From contig NZ_JAAOYW010000004.1 of assembly GCF_011761235.1 (NCBI RefSeq), positions 62,001 through 126,000 on the forward strand: a DNA stretch of 64,000 nt, given 5' to 3'. Both the position numbers and the translations under genes were made by a program. The number at the start of each line of letters is the position of its first letter. Position 1 is the stretch's first letter. The notes beneath the pieces are model-generated. The model ran no database searches. It worked only from the letters and a program-made list of their open reading frames with translations, and was not told where the DNA came from. Source of the stretch: Frigoribacterium faeni (GTDB lineage Bacteria; Actinomycetota; Actinomycetes; Actinomycetales; Microbacteriaceae). Below are positions 23,684-31,199 of the stretch, piece after piece.

Positions 23684-24816
23684 GCACCACCACCGGGCAC
23701 GAGCCCTCCCCCGCCGCTCCGCGCGCCTACACGGTCGTCGGCGCCGGGGCCATCGGCGGCACGCTCGCGGTGCACCTCGCCGCGGCCGGCGTGCCCGTGC
23801 AGCTCGTCGACGCCGACCCCGAGCACGTCGCCGCGATCCGCGAGCACGGCCTGACGCTCGTCACGCCGGCGGGCACCACCACCGTCGAGCTGCCCGTCTG
23901 GACGCTCGACGACGCCCCCGCCGAGCTCGACCGCGTGCTGCTCGCCGTCAAGGCCCAGGCCACGGAGGCGGCGGCCGCCTGGATCGCCCCGCGCCTGTCC
24001 CCGACGGGCTGGGTCGCGTCGCTGCAGAACGGCCTGAACGAGGCCACGATCGCCGCCCACGTCGGCGAGCAGCGCACCGTCACCGCCTTCGTCGACCTCT
24101 TCGCCGACGTCACGGCGCCCGGCGTCGTCACCGACGGCGGCCACGGCGGCATGGCCCTCGGCGAGTGGGCCGGCGGCGTGAGCCCCCGCGTGCAGCAGCT
24201 CGCCGACGACCTCGCCCACTGGGGCACGCCCGTCGTGACCGACAACGTCGCCGGGTTCCTCTGGTCGAAGCTCGCGTTCGGCGCCATGCTCGTCGCCACC
24301 GCCCTCGCCGACGAGGACATGAGCGTGCTCATCGACCGGCACCGCGCGGTGATGTCCGAGCTCGCGGCCGAGGTGGTCGCCGTGGCCGACGCCCAGGGCG
24401 TCTCGCTCGAGGCCTTCGACGCGTTCCAGCCCGACGCGTTCCGCCGCGGCGTCGACCCGGCGACGACGGAGCGCTCGCTCGACGGCCTCGTGGCCTGGCT
24501 GGCGACGCAGTCCAAGACGCGCAGCGGCATCTGGCGCGACGTCGCGGTGCGTGGACGCCCCACGGAGGTGCCCGTCCAGTACCAGCCGGTGCTCGAGGCC
24601 GGCCGCGCCCACGGCGTCGCCCTGCCGCACGTGGCCGCGCTGGTCGCGGCGATCGGCGAGCTCGAGCGCGGCGAGCGCCGGATGGGCGAGGAGTCGCTGG
24701 TGGAGCTGGCGGGTGCGGGCGCGGGCCCTCTCGCCGGCGGCGCGGCGGCCGACACCGACGCGGCGGCCGACGCCCACGCCGACGCGGCGGCCGCCCCGGC
24801 CGGGGCCCGCTCGTGA
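23680..24816 (+). CDS. ketopantoate reductase (ApbA/PanE)-family dehydrogenase
   Basis: 378 aa, ATG overlapping the SDR stop (ATGA). N-terminal Rossmann motif VVGAGAIGGTLAVHLA, the family's LAVKAQATE and SLQNGLNE segments (Lys and Asn of the substrate site), and a C-terminal helical domain. The last about 40 residues are an Ala/Asp low-complexity tail (AAADTDAAADAHADAAAAPA) outside the fold. Because it sits inside a catabolic block rather than a pantothenate cluster, it probably acts on another 2-keto or 2-hydroxy acid rather than ketopantoate (inference). Confidence 0.85.
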   Translation: MSTTTGHEPSPAAPRAYTVVGAGAIGGTLAVHLAAAGVPVQLVDADPEHVAAIREHGLTLVTPAGTTTVELPVWTLDDAPAELDRVLLAVKAQATEAAAAWIAPRLSPTGWVASLQNGLNEATIAAHVGEQRTVTAFVDLFADVTAPGVVTDGGHGGMALGEWAGGVSPRVQQLADDLAHWGTPVVTDNVAGFLWSKLAFGAMLVATALADEDMSVLIDRHRAVMSELAAEVVAVADAQGVSLEAFDAFQPDAFRRGVDPATTERSLDGLVAWLATQSKTRSGIWRDVAVRGRPTEVPVQYQPVLEAGRAHGVALPHVAALVAAIGELERGERRMGEESLVELAGAGAGPLAGGAAADTDAAADAHADAAAAPAGARS

Positions 24817-26000
24817 CCGCGGCGGACGCACGACCCGACCTCCGCGAGCTGGGCGACCACGTCGCCGGGCGCCGCGACCGCATGGTCGCCGACCTCGTCG
24901 CCTACGCGGGGCTCGAGACGCCGTCCGACGACGTCGGGCTCCTCGCGACCGGCCTGACCTGGGTCGAGTCCTGGCTGGGCGACGTCGTCGGCGCCCCGAC
25001 CGCCCGCGCCGTGCACGACGGAGGTGCCCACGGCGACACCGTGAGCCTGGAGTACGAGGCGACCGCCGCCTCCTCGGGGCCGTTGCCGTGGGTGACCGTG
25101 CTCTGCCACTACGACACCGTGTGGTCGGCGGGCACGCTCGAGGGCTGGCCCGTCGTCGTCGACGGCGACCGGGTGACCGGCCCCGGGGTCTTCGACATGA
25201 AGGCGGGGCTCGTGCAGTTCGCCCACGCCCTCGCCGCCGTCGACGCCCTGGGCGCGGCGCGGCCGCACGTGCGCCTCGTGCTCAACGGCGACGAGGAGAT
25301 CGGCAGCCCGTCGTCGCGCGGCGTCATCGAGGACGCGGTGCGCCGCGGCGGCCCGGTGCTCGTGCCCGAGTCCGCGGCCGGCGGCGCGGTCAAGACGGCG
25401 CGCAAGGGCGTCGGCCTGTTCGAGGTCGAGGCGTTCGGCGTCGAGGTGCACGCCGGGCTCGACCCGCGCGCCGGGGCGAGCGCCGTCGACGAGATCGCCC
25501 GGGTCGTGCTGCAGCTGCACGCCGCCGCCGACCTCGACGCCGGCACGTCGGTCAACGTCGGGGTCGTGCACGCCGGGACGCGCTCGAACGTGCGGGCCGG
25601 CCACGCCCGCGCGTCGGTCGACGTGCGCGTGACGTCCGCGGCGGAGTCGGCCCGGATCGACGGCGTCCTCGCCGGGCTGCGCGCCCACGACCCGCTCGCC
25701 CGCCTGGCGGTCTCGGGCGGGTGGAACCGGCCGGTGATGGAGCGGTCGGAGGCGACCGCGTCCCTGTACCGGACCGCCGCCTCCCTGGCCCACGAGCTCG
25801 GGCACGAGCTGCCCGAGACCAGCGTCGGCGGGGCGAGCGACGGCAACTTCGCGGCGGCGCTCGGGCACGCCGTGCTCGACGGGATCGGGGCCGTGGGCGA
25901 CGGCGCGCACGCCCGCCACGAGTGGGCGAGCGTCTCGGGCATGGTCGAGCGGAGCACGGTCGTCGCCGCGCTGCTCACCGAGCTGGCCCGGCAGGGCTGA
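24813..26000 (+). CDS. M20-family metallopeptidase (carboxypeptidase G2/ArgE-like)
   Basis: 395 aa with a GTG start overlapping the previous stop (GTGA). Metal ligands and catalytic residues follow the M20 pattern: CHYDT (His99, Asp101), GVFDMKAG (Asp128), NGDEEIGS (Glu161-Glu162), and later GGASDGNF. The dimerisation domain carries the conserved GVEVHAGLDPRAGASAV. M20 enzymes split amide bonds of N-acyl or N-carbamoyl amino acids or release C-terminal glutamate. As the last gene of the coupled set it probably liberates an amino acid from the transported compound. A perfect 12-bp stem follows at 26010. Confidence 0.9.
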   Translation: MTAADARPDLRELGDHVAGRRDRMVADLVAYAGLETPSDDVGLLATGLTWVESWLGDVVGAPTARAVHDGGAHGDTVSLEYEATAASSGPLPWVTVLCHYDTVWSAGTLEGWPVVVDGDRVTGPGVFDMKAGLVQFAHALAAVDALGAARPHVRLVLNGDEEIGSPSSRGVIEDAVRRGGPVLVPESAAGGAVKTARKGVGLFEVEAFGVEVHAGLDPRAGASAVDEIARVVLQLHAAADLDAGTSVNVGVVHAGTRSNVRAGHARASVDVRVTSAAESARIDGVLAGLRAHDPLARLAVSGGWNRPVMERSEATASLYRTAASLAHELGHELPETSVGGASDGNFAAALGHAVLDGIGAVGDGAHARHEWASVSGMVERSTVVAALLTELARQG

Positions 26001-26009
26001 CGCGCCGCG

Positions 26010-26045
26010 GGAGGCGCGGGTCCCGCCCAGGTGACCCGCGCCTCC
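26010..26045. terminator. bidirectional hairpin terminator
   Basis: Perfect 12-bp arms GGAGGCGCGGGT (26010-26021) and ACCCGCGCCTCC (26034-26045) with a 12-nt loop, between the M20 gene and the convergent CorA gene. There is no T-run, as common in very GC-rich actinobacteria. The stem contains the over-used word AGGAGGCGC. Confidence 0.75.
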
Positions 26046-26049
26046 TCGG

Positions 26050-27033
26050 CTACAGCCAGCGCTTGAGCTTGAACGCCCCCCAGAGGCCGCCGCCGATGCC
26101 GACCATCAGCGCGAGCGCGAACGGGTAGCCCCACTGCCAGTGCAGCTCGGGCATGACGTCGAAGTTCATGCCGTAGATCGCGCCGATCAGGGTCGGGGCG
26201 AAGAGGATGGCGGCCCACGCCGAGATGCGCTTGGTCACGTCGTTCTGCACCTGGGCGACGAGCGTCGCGTTCAGCGAGAGGGCGTTCTGCAGCACGGCGC
26301 GGAACGTGTCGGCGCGGTCGACGACGCGGATGACGTGGTCCTGCACGTCGCGCAGGCGGCGCTCGAGCTCGGTGCCGACCTGGTACTTCTCGCCGCCGCG
26401 CAGCAGCCCGTCGAGCATGCCGACGAGCGGGCGCGTCGCCTTCTGGAAGTCCGCGACCTCGCCGAACAGCTCGTAGATGCGCCGCGAGACCCCGGCCTCG
26501 CCGGCGAACAGCTGCTGCTCGATCTCGTCGATGTCGTTCTCGAGGCCCTCGACGACCGGCGCGTAGGCGTCGACGATCGCGTCGAGCACCGCCCAGAGGA
26601 TCGCCTGCGGCCCCACGCGCAGCAGGTCGGGCTTCGCCCTCAGCCGCGACACGCTGCGGGCGAGGTAGCGCGAGTCGATGTCGGAGACGTGGTTGATGCC
26701 GATCAAGAAGTCGGGTCCTACGAAGAAGTGGATCTCGCCGAAGGCCACCCTCTCTTCGGCGTCGACGTAGACCGCGGGGCGCACGACGACGAAGAGCGTC
26801 GTGCCGTACCGCTCGAGCTTGGCGCGCTGGTGTCCGTGGCCCGCGTCCTCGACGGCGAGCTCGTGCAGGTCGAAGCGCTCGGCGAGGGAGGCGAGCTCGG
26901 CCTCGTCGGGCTCGCTCAGCACCACCCAGGCGGTGCCGTGCGTCTCGGCGAGCGCCGTGTAGGTGTCGTCGAGCGACTCGGGGCTCGCGGCGACGCGTCC
27001 GTCGACGTAGACGTCGTTGATCAGCAGGGGCAT
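26050..27033 (-). CDS. corA: CorA-family magnesium/cobalt transporter
   Basis: 327 aa, the normal CorA length. A long N-terminal cytoplasmic domain (alpha/beta funnel, about 1-265) is followed by two C-terminal helices and the signature YGMNF at 287-291 between them (residue 291 is Phe), then MPELHWQWGY and a short basic C-terminus KLKRWL. It forms a pentameric Mg2+ channel in the inner membrane. It is a monocistronic gene convergent with the catabolic block, sharing a terminator stem. Confidence 0.95.
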   Translation of the reverse strand: MPLLINDVYVDGRVAASPESLDDTYTALAETHGTAWVVLSEPDEAELASLAERFDLHELAVEDAGHGHQRAKLERYGTTLFVVVRPAVYVDAEERVAFGEIHFFVGPDFLIGINHVSDIDSRYLARSVSRLRAKPDLLRVGPQAILWAVLDAIVDAYAPVVEGLENDIDEIEQQLFAGEAGVSRRIYELFGEVADFQKATRPLVGMLDGLLRGGEKYQVGTELERRLRDVQDHVIRVVDRADTFRAVLQNALSLNATLVAQVQNDVTKRISAWAAILFAPTLIGAIYGMNFDVMPELHWQWGYPFALALMVGIGGGLWGAFKLKRWL

Positions 27034-27168
27034 CCGCCCAGTGTCGCAGTCCGGCGGGCCGGTGAACCGACGAGAACGGCTGTTCCCGCCCCCGTGAAGA
27101 GCCGTTCGCGTCGGCTCACCGGCGCCGAGGCGACCCAGGGGCAGCAGGCAGGGGCAGGGGCAGTCCGG

Positions 27169-28698
27169 TCAGCGGCCGTTCTTGACGTGCTGCGCGATGG
27201 TCGCGGCCGGCAGGGCCGAGTTGTAGACGGCGGTGTCGTCGAGGCTGCCCGCGAACCAGTAGTTCGCCGAGCTCGCCGGGATGTTGGGCCAGCCGGCCAG
27301 GTTGTCGTAGCCGACGCGCCAGTAGCCGGTGTTGGGCTCGCCCGCGGCGCCCGTGATCGAGCCGATCGCGACGCCGTCGACGTAGAGCGTGAGCACGCCG
27401 CCCGTGGTGAGCGTCCCGGCGACGTGGTGCCAGGTGCCGTCGCGGTAGTTCTTGTTCGTGGCGGTGCTGACGGTCTTGGTGCCGCCGTTGTAGGTGCCGA
27501 CGGTGATCACGCCGGTGCCCGAGACCCAGAGCTGGCGGTCATAAGAGCCCGAGAGGCCGGTGGCCTGGTTGCCGAAGCCGATGATCTTGCCGCCGGTGCT
27601 GTTCGCGGGCAGGTTGATCCACGACTCGATGGTGAACGCGGTCGGCGCGGTGACGGCGGGGGCGTTCGTCGCGACGGAGCCCGAGGTGCCGTTCAGGGTG
27701 ACGTAGGGGCTCGAGCCGCAGGTGCCCGAGACGCGGGCCACGCCGGAGGACAGCGTGCCTGCCCGGCCGGTCGACGAGCTGTCGAGGGCGGCGGTGCCGG
27801 AGCCCTCGTTGTAGCCGTACGAGAAGACGGGCGAGTCGGTGACGGCGGGCATCAGGCAGTCGTAGGCCGAGGCGGCGGCGAAGCTGCTCTGGTTGGCCGC
27901 CTGCGACGAGAAGGCCGCGCCGGCGCCGCCCGAGACGACGAGGGTCAGGGCGAGCCCGCCGACGAGGCCGGCCACGGCCAGCGAGCCGGCCGCGCCGCGC
28001 AGGCGACGGAGGCGCTGTTCGCGACGGCGGGCGAGGCGACGGCCCCGGCGCGACGCCGGGTCGAGGGCGACGGGGGCGGCTGCGTCCTCGAGGTCGGAGG
28101 CGGCGCCTCCTTCGCCCTTCAGCTCGCGGCGCAGCGGGCGGTCGGCCCGGGCGCCCAGCACCAGCAGCATTAGGACGCTGCCCGTGACGAGCAGGTGGCC
28201 CCACTGGTGGCCGGCGGCCCAGACGAAGGGGGTGCCGATGTAGGGCACGCGCAGGTAGCCGACGCCGACGACGGCGCTGCGGTCGATCGGGGTGGAGTCG
28301 GCGGCCGGGTTCGCGTCGCCCTTCGTCACGATCTGGGTGCCCTGGCCGTTGTCGTCGTAGCGGTGCAGGCGCAGGTGGTCGGCGCGGTCCGGGTCCTGGA
28401 ACAGCAGCACCTGGCCGCGGTGGATCGACGACTCGGCCACGGGCTTGGCGACGACGACGTCGCCGGGGTGGATGCGCGGCTCCATCGAGCCGGTCATGAC
28501 GGTGGTGGGGGTCCAGCCGACGACCGCGGGCACGGCGGCCCAGAGCAGCAGGCCGACGAGGGTGCCGAGCACGGTGCGCGACAGCACGCCGACGACGATG
28601 CGCGCCCAGCCGAGGCCGGCGCTCGCCTCGCGACGACGCGTCCCGACGACCGTGACGGAGGCGGTGGGCGTGTGACGGGGGACGTCGTACGTGGTCAT
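27169..28698 (-). CDS. SipW-type signal peptidase (S26B) fused to an internal signal anchor and LamG domain
   Basis: 509 aa from the ATG at 28698 (GAGAGGAAG upstream). Residues 35-180: an S26 peptidase with TGSMEPRIHPGD (nucleophile Ser71), LHRY (His112 as likely base, the S26B/SipW/ER type, which replaces Lys) and VTKGDANPAADSTPID, flanked by two membrane helices. Residues 215-262: a basic stretch and a third hydrophobic helix ending GGAGAAFSSQAANQSSFAAA, which looks like a SipW-type cleavage region. Residues about 290-505: a LamG/concanavalin-like domain (FTIESWINLP, WHHVAGTLTTGGVLTLYVDG, WFAGSLDDTAVYNSAL). The enzyme may cleave its own C-terminal domain free. A TasA-like gene lies upstream on the same strand. 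Confidence 0.85.
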   Translation of the reverse strand: MTTYDVPRHTPTASVTVVGTRRREASAGLGWARIVVGVLSRTVLGTLVGLLLWAAVPAVVGWTPTTVMTGSMEPRIHPGDVVVAKPVAESSIHRGQVLLFQDPDRADHLRLHRYDDNGQGTQIVTKGDANPAADSTPIDRSAVVGVGYLRVPYIGTPFVWAAGHQWGHLLVTGSVLMLLVLGARADRPLRRELKGEGGAASDLEDAAAPVALDPASRRGRRLARRREQRLRRLRGAAGSLAVAGLVGGLALTLVVSGGAGAAFSSQAANQSSFAAASAYDCLMPAVTDSPVFSYGYNEGSGTAALDSSSTGRAGTLSSGVARVSGTCGSSPYVTLNGTSGSVATNAPAVTAPTAFTIESWINLPANSTGGKIIGFGNQATGLSGSYDRQLWVSGTGVITVGTYNGGTKTVSTATNKNYRDGTWHHVAGTLTTGGVLTLYVDGVAIGSITGAAGEPNTGYWRVGYDNLAGWPNIPASSANYWFAGSLDDTAVYNSALPAATIAQHVKNGR

Positions 28699-28797
28699 GG
28701 CTTCCTCTCGTCGCGTCGGGGGCGGGTCGGTGGCGGGTGGTGCAGGAGGCGCGGTGCAGGAGGTGCGGTGCGTTGCGGCCGGCGGGTGGCTCACGCC

Positions 28798-28838
28798 GCA
28801 GGGGCCCGTGGGCGGTCGGGTGGCTCACGGGCCCCTGC
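28798..28838. terminator. 13-bp hairpin between TasA-like gene and signal peptidase
   Basis: Perfect arms GCAGGGGCCCGTG and CACGGGCCCCTGC with a 15-nt loop, in the 354-bp gap transcribed between the two genes. It may terminate part of the transcription or protect an upstream mRNA end. Confidence 0.65.
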
Positions 28839-28926
28839 GTCGACGGGTCGGGCCGTCGGGTCGCGGGTCCGGCCGTGACGGCCGGGGGCTCCTCCGCCGA
28901 CGGGCTCAGGGTGCCGGCGGAGGTGT

Positions 28927-28965
28927 CCCGCCGCTGCCCGGAGGGGGGAGGTGGGCAGCGGCGGG
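28927..28965. terminator. second 13-bp hairpin in the same gap
   Basis: Perfect arms CCCGCCGCTGCCC (28927-28939) and GGGCAGCGGCGGG (28953-28965) with a 13-nt loop. It lies closer to the stop of the TasA-like gene and is a good terminator or attenuator candidate. Confidence 0.65.
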
Positions 28966-29010
28966 AGGGGCCCGTCGCGGCCCGGGGGGAGGCCTGCGGC
29001 GGGGTCGTGC

Positions 29011-29043
29011 CCCGTCGCCGCCCACTGGGAGGGAGACGACGGG
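29011..29043. terminator. third, weaker stem next to the TasA-like stop
   Basis: CCCGTCG and CGACGGG, 19 nt apart, directly after the stop codon at 29053. Taken with the other two stems, this gap holds three successive hairpins. Confidence 0.4.
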
Positions 29044-29052
29044 AGTCGGGGG

Positions 29053-29670
29053 CTAGCTGTTCTGGGCTTCCCAGGTCAGGCCGAGCGAGGCGGTGCCGGA
29101 CTGCGTCGTGTTGGGCGCCGTGTTCGAGACCGTGTAGGTGACCTGGTAGACGCGGGTCTCCGAGGTGGTCGTCTGGGTGCCGGTGGTGCCCGTGGGGGCC
29201 CAGGTGCCGACGCCGTTGCTGAAGTTCGTGTAGCTGCTGCCGAAGCCGGCGAGCGTGCCGTTGTAGAGCGACGAGCCCGAGGCGAGGGGGGTGAAGCCCG
29301 AGCACGAGCCGAAGCCGCCGCCGGTGCCCTGCACGACGCTGAGCGTGATGTTCGAGGCGAGGTTGTTCGTGGTGGCGGCGCCGGTGCCGTACAGCTTGAC
29401 GGTCGAGGCGAGGGTGCCGGTCGAGGTGACGGCGATGCAGTTGCTGCCGGTCTGGCCGGGCTTGAGGTTGGTCGCCGTGAAGAGGGCGGTGTTCGAGTCG
29501 TCGTCGGTGAGGGCGACGGAGCCGGCGGTCCAGTTGCTGGTCGGGTTGACCGTGGTGGACGAGAAGGCCGAGTACGAGGCCTGCGAGACGACGACGCCGC
29601 TGGCGACGAGGGCGGCGGGGATGGCGATCCAGGCGGCGAGGCGGGCGGCGCGGGGGGTGGGACGGGACAT
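29053..29670 (-). CDS. TasA/camelysin-like exported protein with SipW-type signal peptide
   Basis: 205 aa, ATG at 29670 with CTGGAG upstream. Residues 8-30 form a signal peptide (RLAAWIAIPAALVASGVVVS) followed by QASYSAFSSTTVNPTSNW, the A-x-(Y)SAF(S)-type sequence typical of SipW substrates. The mature part is Ser/Thr/Asn/Gly-rich beta sequence with two cysteines, and it recalls camelysin/TasA proteins, which form surface fibres in Bacillus. The next gene on the strand encodes a SipW-type peptidase, so enzyme and substrate are paired. A matrix or fibre role is inference. Confidence 0.8.
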   Translation of the reverse strand: MSRPTPRAARLAAWIAIPAALVASGVVVSQASYSAFSSTTVNPTSNWTAGSVALTDDDSNTALFTATNLKPGQTGSNCIAVTSTGTLASTVKLYGTGAATTNNLASNITLSVVQGTGGGFGSCSGFTPLASGSSLYNGTLAGFGSSYTNFSNGVGTWAPTGTTGTQTTTSETRVYQVTYTVSNTAPNTTQSGTASLGLTWEAQNS

Positions 29671-29996
29671 CGTGTGCTCCAGGGTGTGAGAAGAGGTGGT
29701 GAGTCAGTTCGTGGTGCAGATCGTGGGGGGCAGAGCGTCTCGATCCCCGTGTCTCCCGGTTGTCGAGAGGTTCGGTGTCCGTGTGGCTTGCTGTCCAAGT
29801 GGTACGACAATCAAGTTATTCGGGTGTCGAGTAGTACGCAAGCCGAATGATGCCCCCAGTGGAGGGGGCATGTCTCGCTCGTCGAACAACTTGATCGGCG
29901 AGGTATAGTGGGCCCACGACCGATGAGCCGCCGCCCCCGCCGCCGCGGTCTCCCCCACTTCCCCGCACCTCCTCCCCCTCCCTAGGAGCTCCGCGC
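29671..29996. other. intergenic region between TasA-like and MarR genes
   Basis: This 326-bp divergent gap is less GC-rich than its surroundings. It holds three MarR-site-like words, a stem-loop TGCCCCC/GGGGGCA (29851-29870) and a TATAGT -10 (29904-29909) for the MarR gene. I saw no small gene. Confidence 0.6.
29795..29909. promoter_or_regulatory. three YCAAGTNRTNCG words and MarR promoter
   Basis: CCAAGTGGTACG (29795-29806), TCAAGTTATTCG (29811-29822) and, inverted, CGAACAACTTGA (29883-29894) share one 12-base pattern. The last lies just upstream of the -10 TATAGT (29904-29909). They are candidate MarR operators that could also control the divergent TasA-like gene. Confidence 0.5.
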
Positions 29997-30509
29997 ATGA
30001 CCGACATCTCCCCCCAGCCCGCCGCGGGCACCGCCCCTCCCCGCGACGCCCACGGCCAGGTCGACGTCGACGACGTCCTCGTCGCCTTCTCGACCCTCCT
30101 GGCCCAGAACGCCCGCGTCGAGCGCCTGGTCGCGACGCACTTCGGCATCGGCACCACCGACCTCAAGTGCCTCGTCTTCATCTCGGGCAACCCCGAGAGC
30201 ACGCCCAAGAGCGCGGCCGAGGCCCTCGAGCTCTCGACCGGGGCCACCACGAGCCTCATCGACCGGCTCGAGAAGGCCGGCTTCGTCACCCGTCAGGCGC
30301 ACCCCACCGACCGTCGCAGCGTCGTGCTCGAGCTCGCCCCCGAGGGGCAGGCCGCCGTCGCCGAGACCGGCGCCTTCTACCGCAGCGCGTTCCGCGACGC
30401 CGTCGACCCGCGGCAGCTCGACTTCCTCGCCGCGGTGATGCGCGCCATCGGCGACTCGCTGACCCGTCGCGCCGTCGACGACGACACGACCGGGGCCCAG
30501 ACCGCCTGA
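29997..30509 (+). CDS. MarR-family transcriptional regulator
   Basis: 170 aa, ATG with ribosome-binding site AGGAG. Winged helix: LKCLVFISGNPESTPKSAAE, LELSTGATTSLIDRLEKAGF, then the wing VTRQAHPTDRRSVVLELAPE with the conserved D-R-R. It is divergent from the TasA-like/SipW pair, which makes those genes plausible targets alongside itself. The ligand is unknown. Confidence 0.9.
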   Translation: MTDISPQPAAGTAPPRDAHGQVDVDDVLVAFSTLLAQNARVERLVATHFGIGTTDLKCLVFISGNPESTPKSAAEALELSTGATTSLIDRLEKAGFVTRQAHPTDRRSVVLELAPEGQAAVAETGAFYRSAFRDAVDPRQLDFLAAVMRAIGDSLTRRAVDDDTTGAQTA

Positions 30510-30583
30510 CGGCCCGGCCCGGCGCGCTTGACACCCCGGGTGGGGCCGGCGCCCCGGCCCGGCCCGCCCGCCGACGCGGGTCG

Positions 30584-30589
30584 TAGGGT
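30584..30589 (+). promoter_or_regulatory. -10 of a leaderless DinB-family gene
   Basis: TAGGGT ends 6 nt before the ATG at 30596. There is no ribosome-binding site, consistent with leaderless initiation. Confidence 0.5.
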
Positions 30590-30595
30590 GGCGCG

Positions 30596-31102
30596 ATGGA
30601 TCCCTCCGACGTGCTCATCGAGGCCTTCGACCGCCTCCCCGCCATCGCCTCCGCCGCCGTCGACGGGCTCTCCGTCGACGACCTCGCCTGGCGCGCCGAC
30701 CCCGAGGCCAACACGATCGCCTGGCTCGTCTGGCACACCGCCCGCGGGCAGGACGTGCAGATCGCCGACCTCGCCGCCTCCGACCAGGTCTGGACCGCCG
30801 ACGGCTGGGCCGACCGCCTCGCCCTCCCGTTCGACCACGCCGAGATGGGCTACGGCCAGTCGCCGGCCGAGGTGGGCGAGGTGCGTGCCGAGGGGCACCT
30901 CCTCGTGGCCTACCTCGAGGCCGTGACGCTGCGCACCCGCGGCTACCTCGAGGGCCTGGACGCCGCCTCGTACACCGACGTCGTCGACGACGCGTGGGAC
31001 CCGCCGGTCACGGCCGGCTCGCGCCTGGTGAGCATCCTCGGCGACTGCACGCAGCACCTCGGCCAGGCCTCGTTCGTGCGCGGGCTGTTCGACCGGCGCT
31101 GA
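30596..31102 (+). CDS. DinB-like (DUF664/mycothiol-dependent) four-helix protein
   Basis: 168 aa. The fold is four helices with metal-type histidines: WLVWHTARGQDVQIADLA (helix 2) and LGDCTQHLGQASFVRGLF (helix 4), the pattern of DinB/YfiT proteins including mycothiol-dependent S-transferases, which suits an actinobacterium. Probably a detoxification enzyme; the substrate is unknown. It stands alone, leaderless, with a hairpin terminator at 31166. Confidence 0.85.
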   Translation: MDPSDVLIEAFDRLPAIASAAVDGLSVDDLAWRADPEANTIAWLVWHTARGQDVQIADLAASDQVWTADGWADRLALPFDHAEMGYGQSPAEVGEVRAEGHLLVAYLEAVTLRTRGYLEGLDAASYTDVVDDAWDPPVTAGSRLVSILGDCTQHLGQASFVRGLFDRR

Positions 31103-31165
31103 CGCGGGCGGGGGCGACGCGGGCCGTGCGCGGATCGGCCGGGTCTCGGCGTGAGTGCACCGCGA

Positions 31166-31186
31166 AGGAGGCGCCGGTCGCCTCCT
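31166..31186. terminator. convergent hairpin
   Basis: AGGAGGCG and CGCCTCCT form a perfect 8-bp stem with a 5-nt loop between the DinB-like gene and the convergent gene ending at 31200. The stem includes the over-used word AGGAGGCGC. Confidence 0.65.
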
Positions 31187-31199
31187 CCGGACCGCCCGC

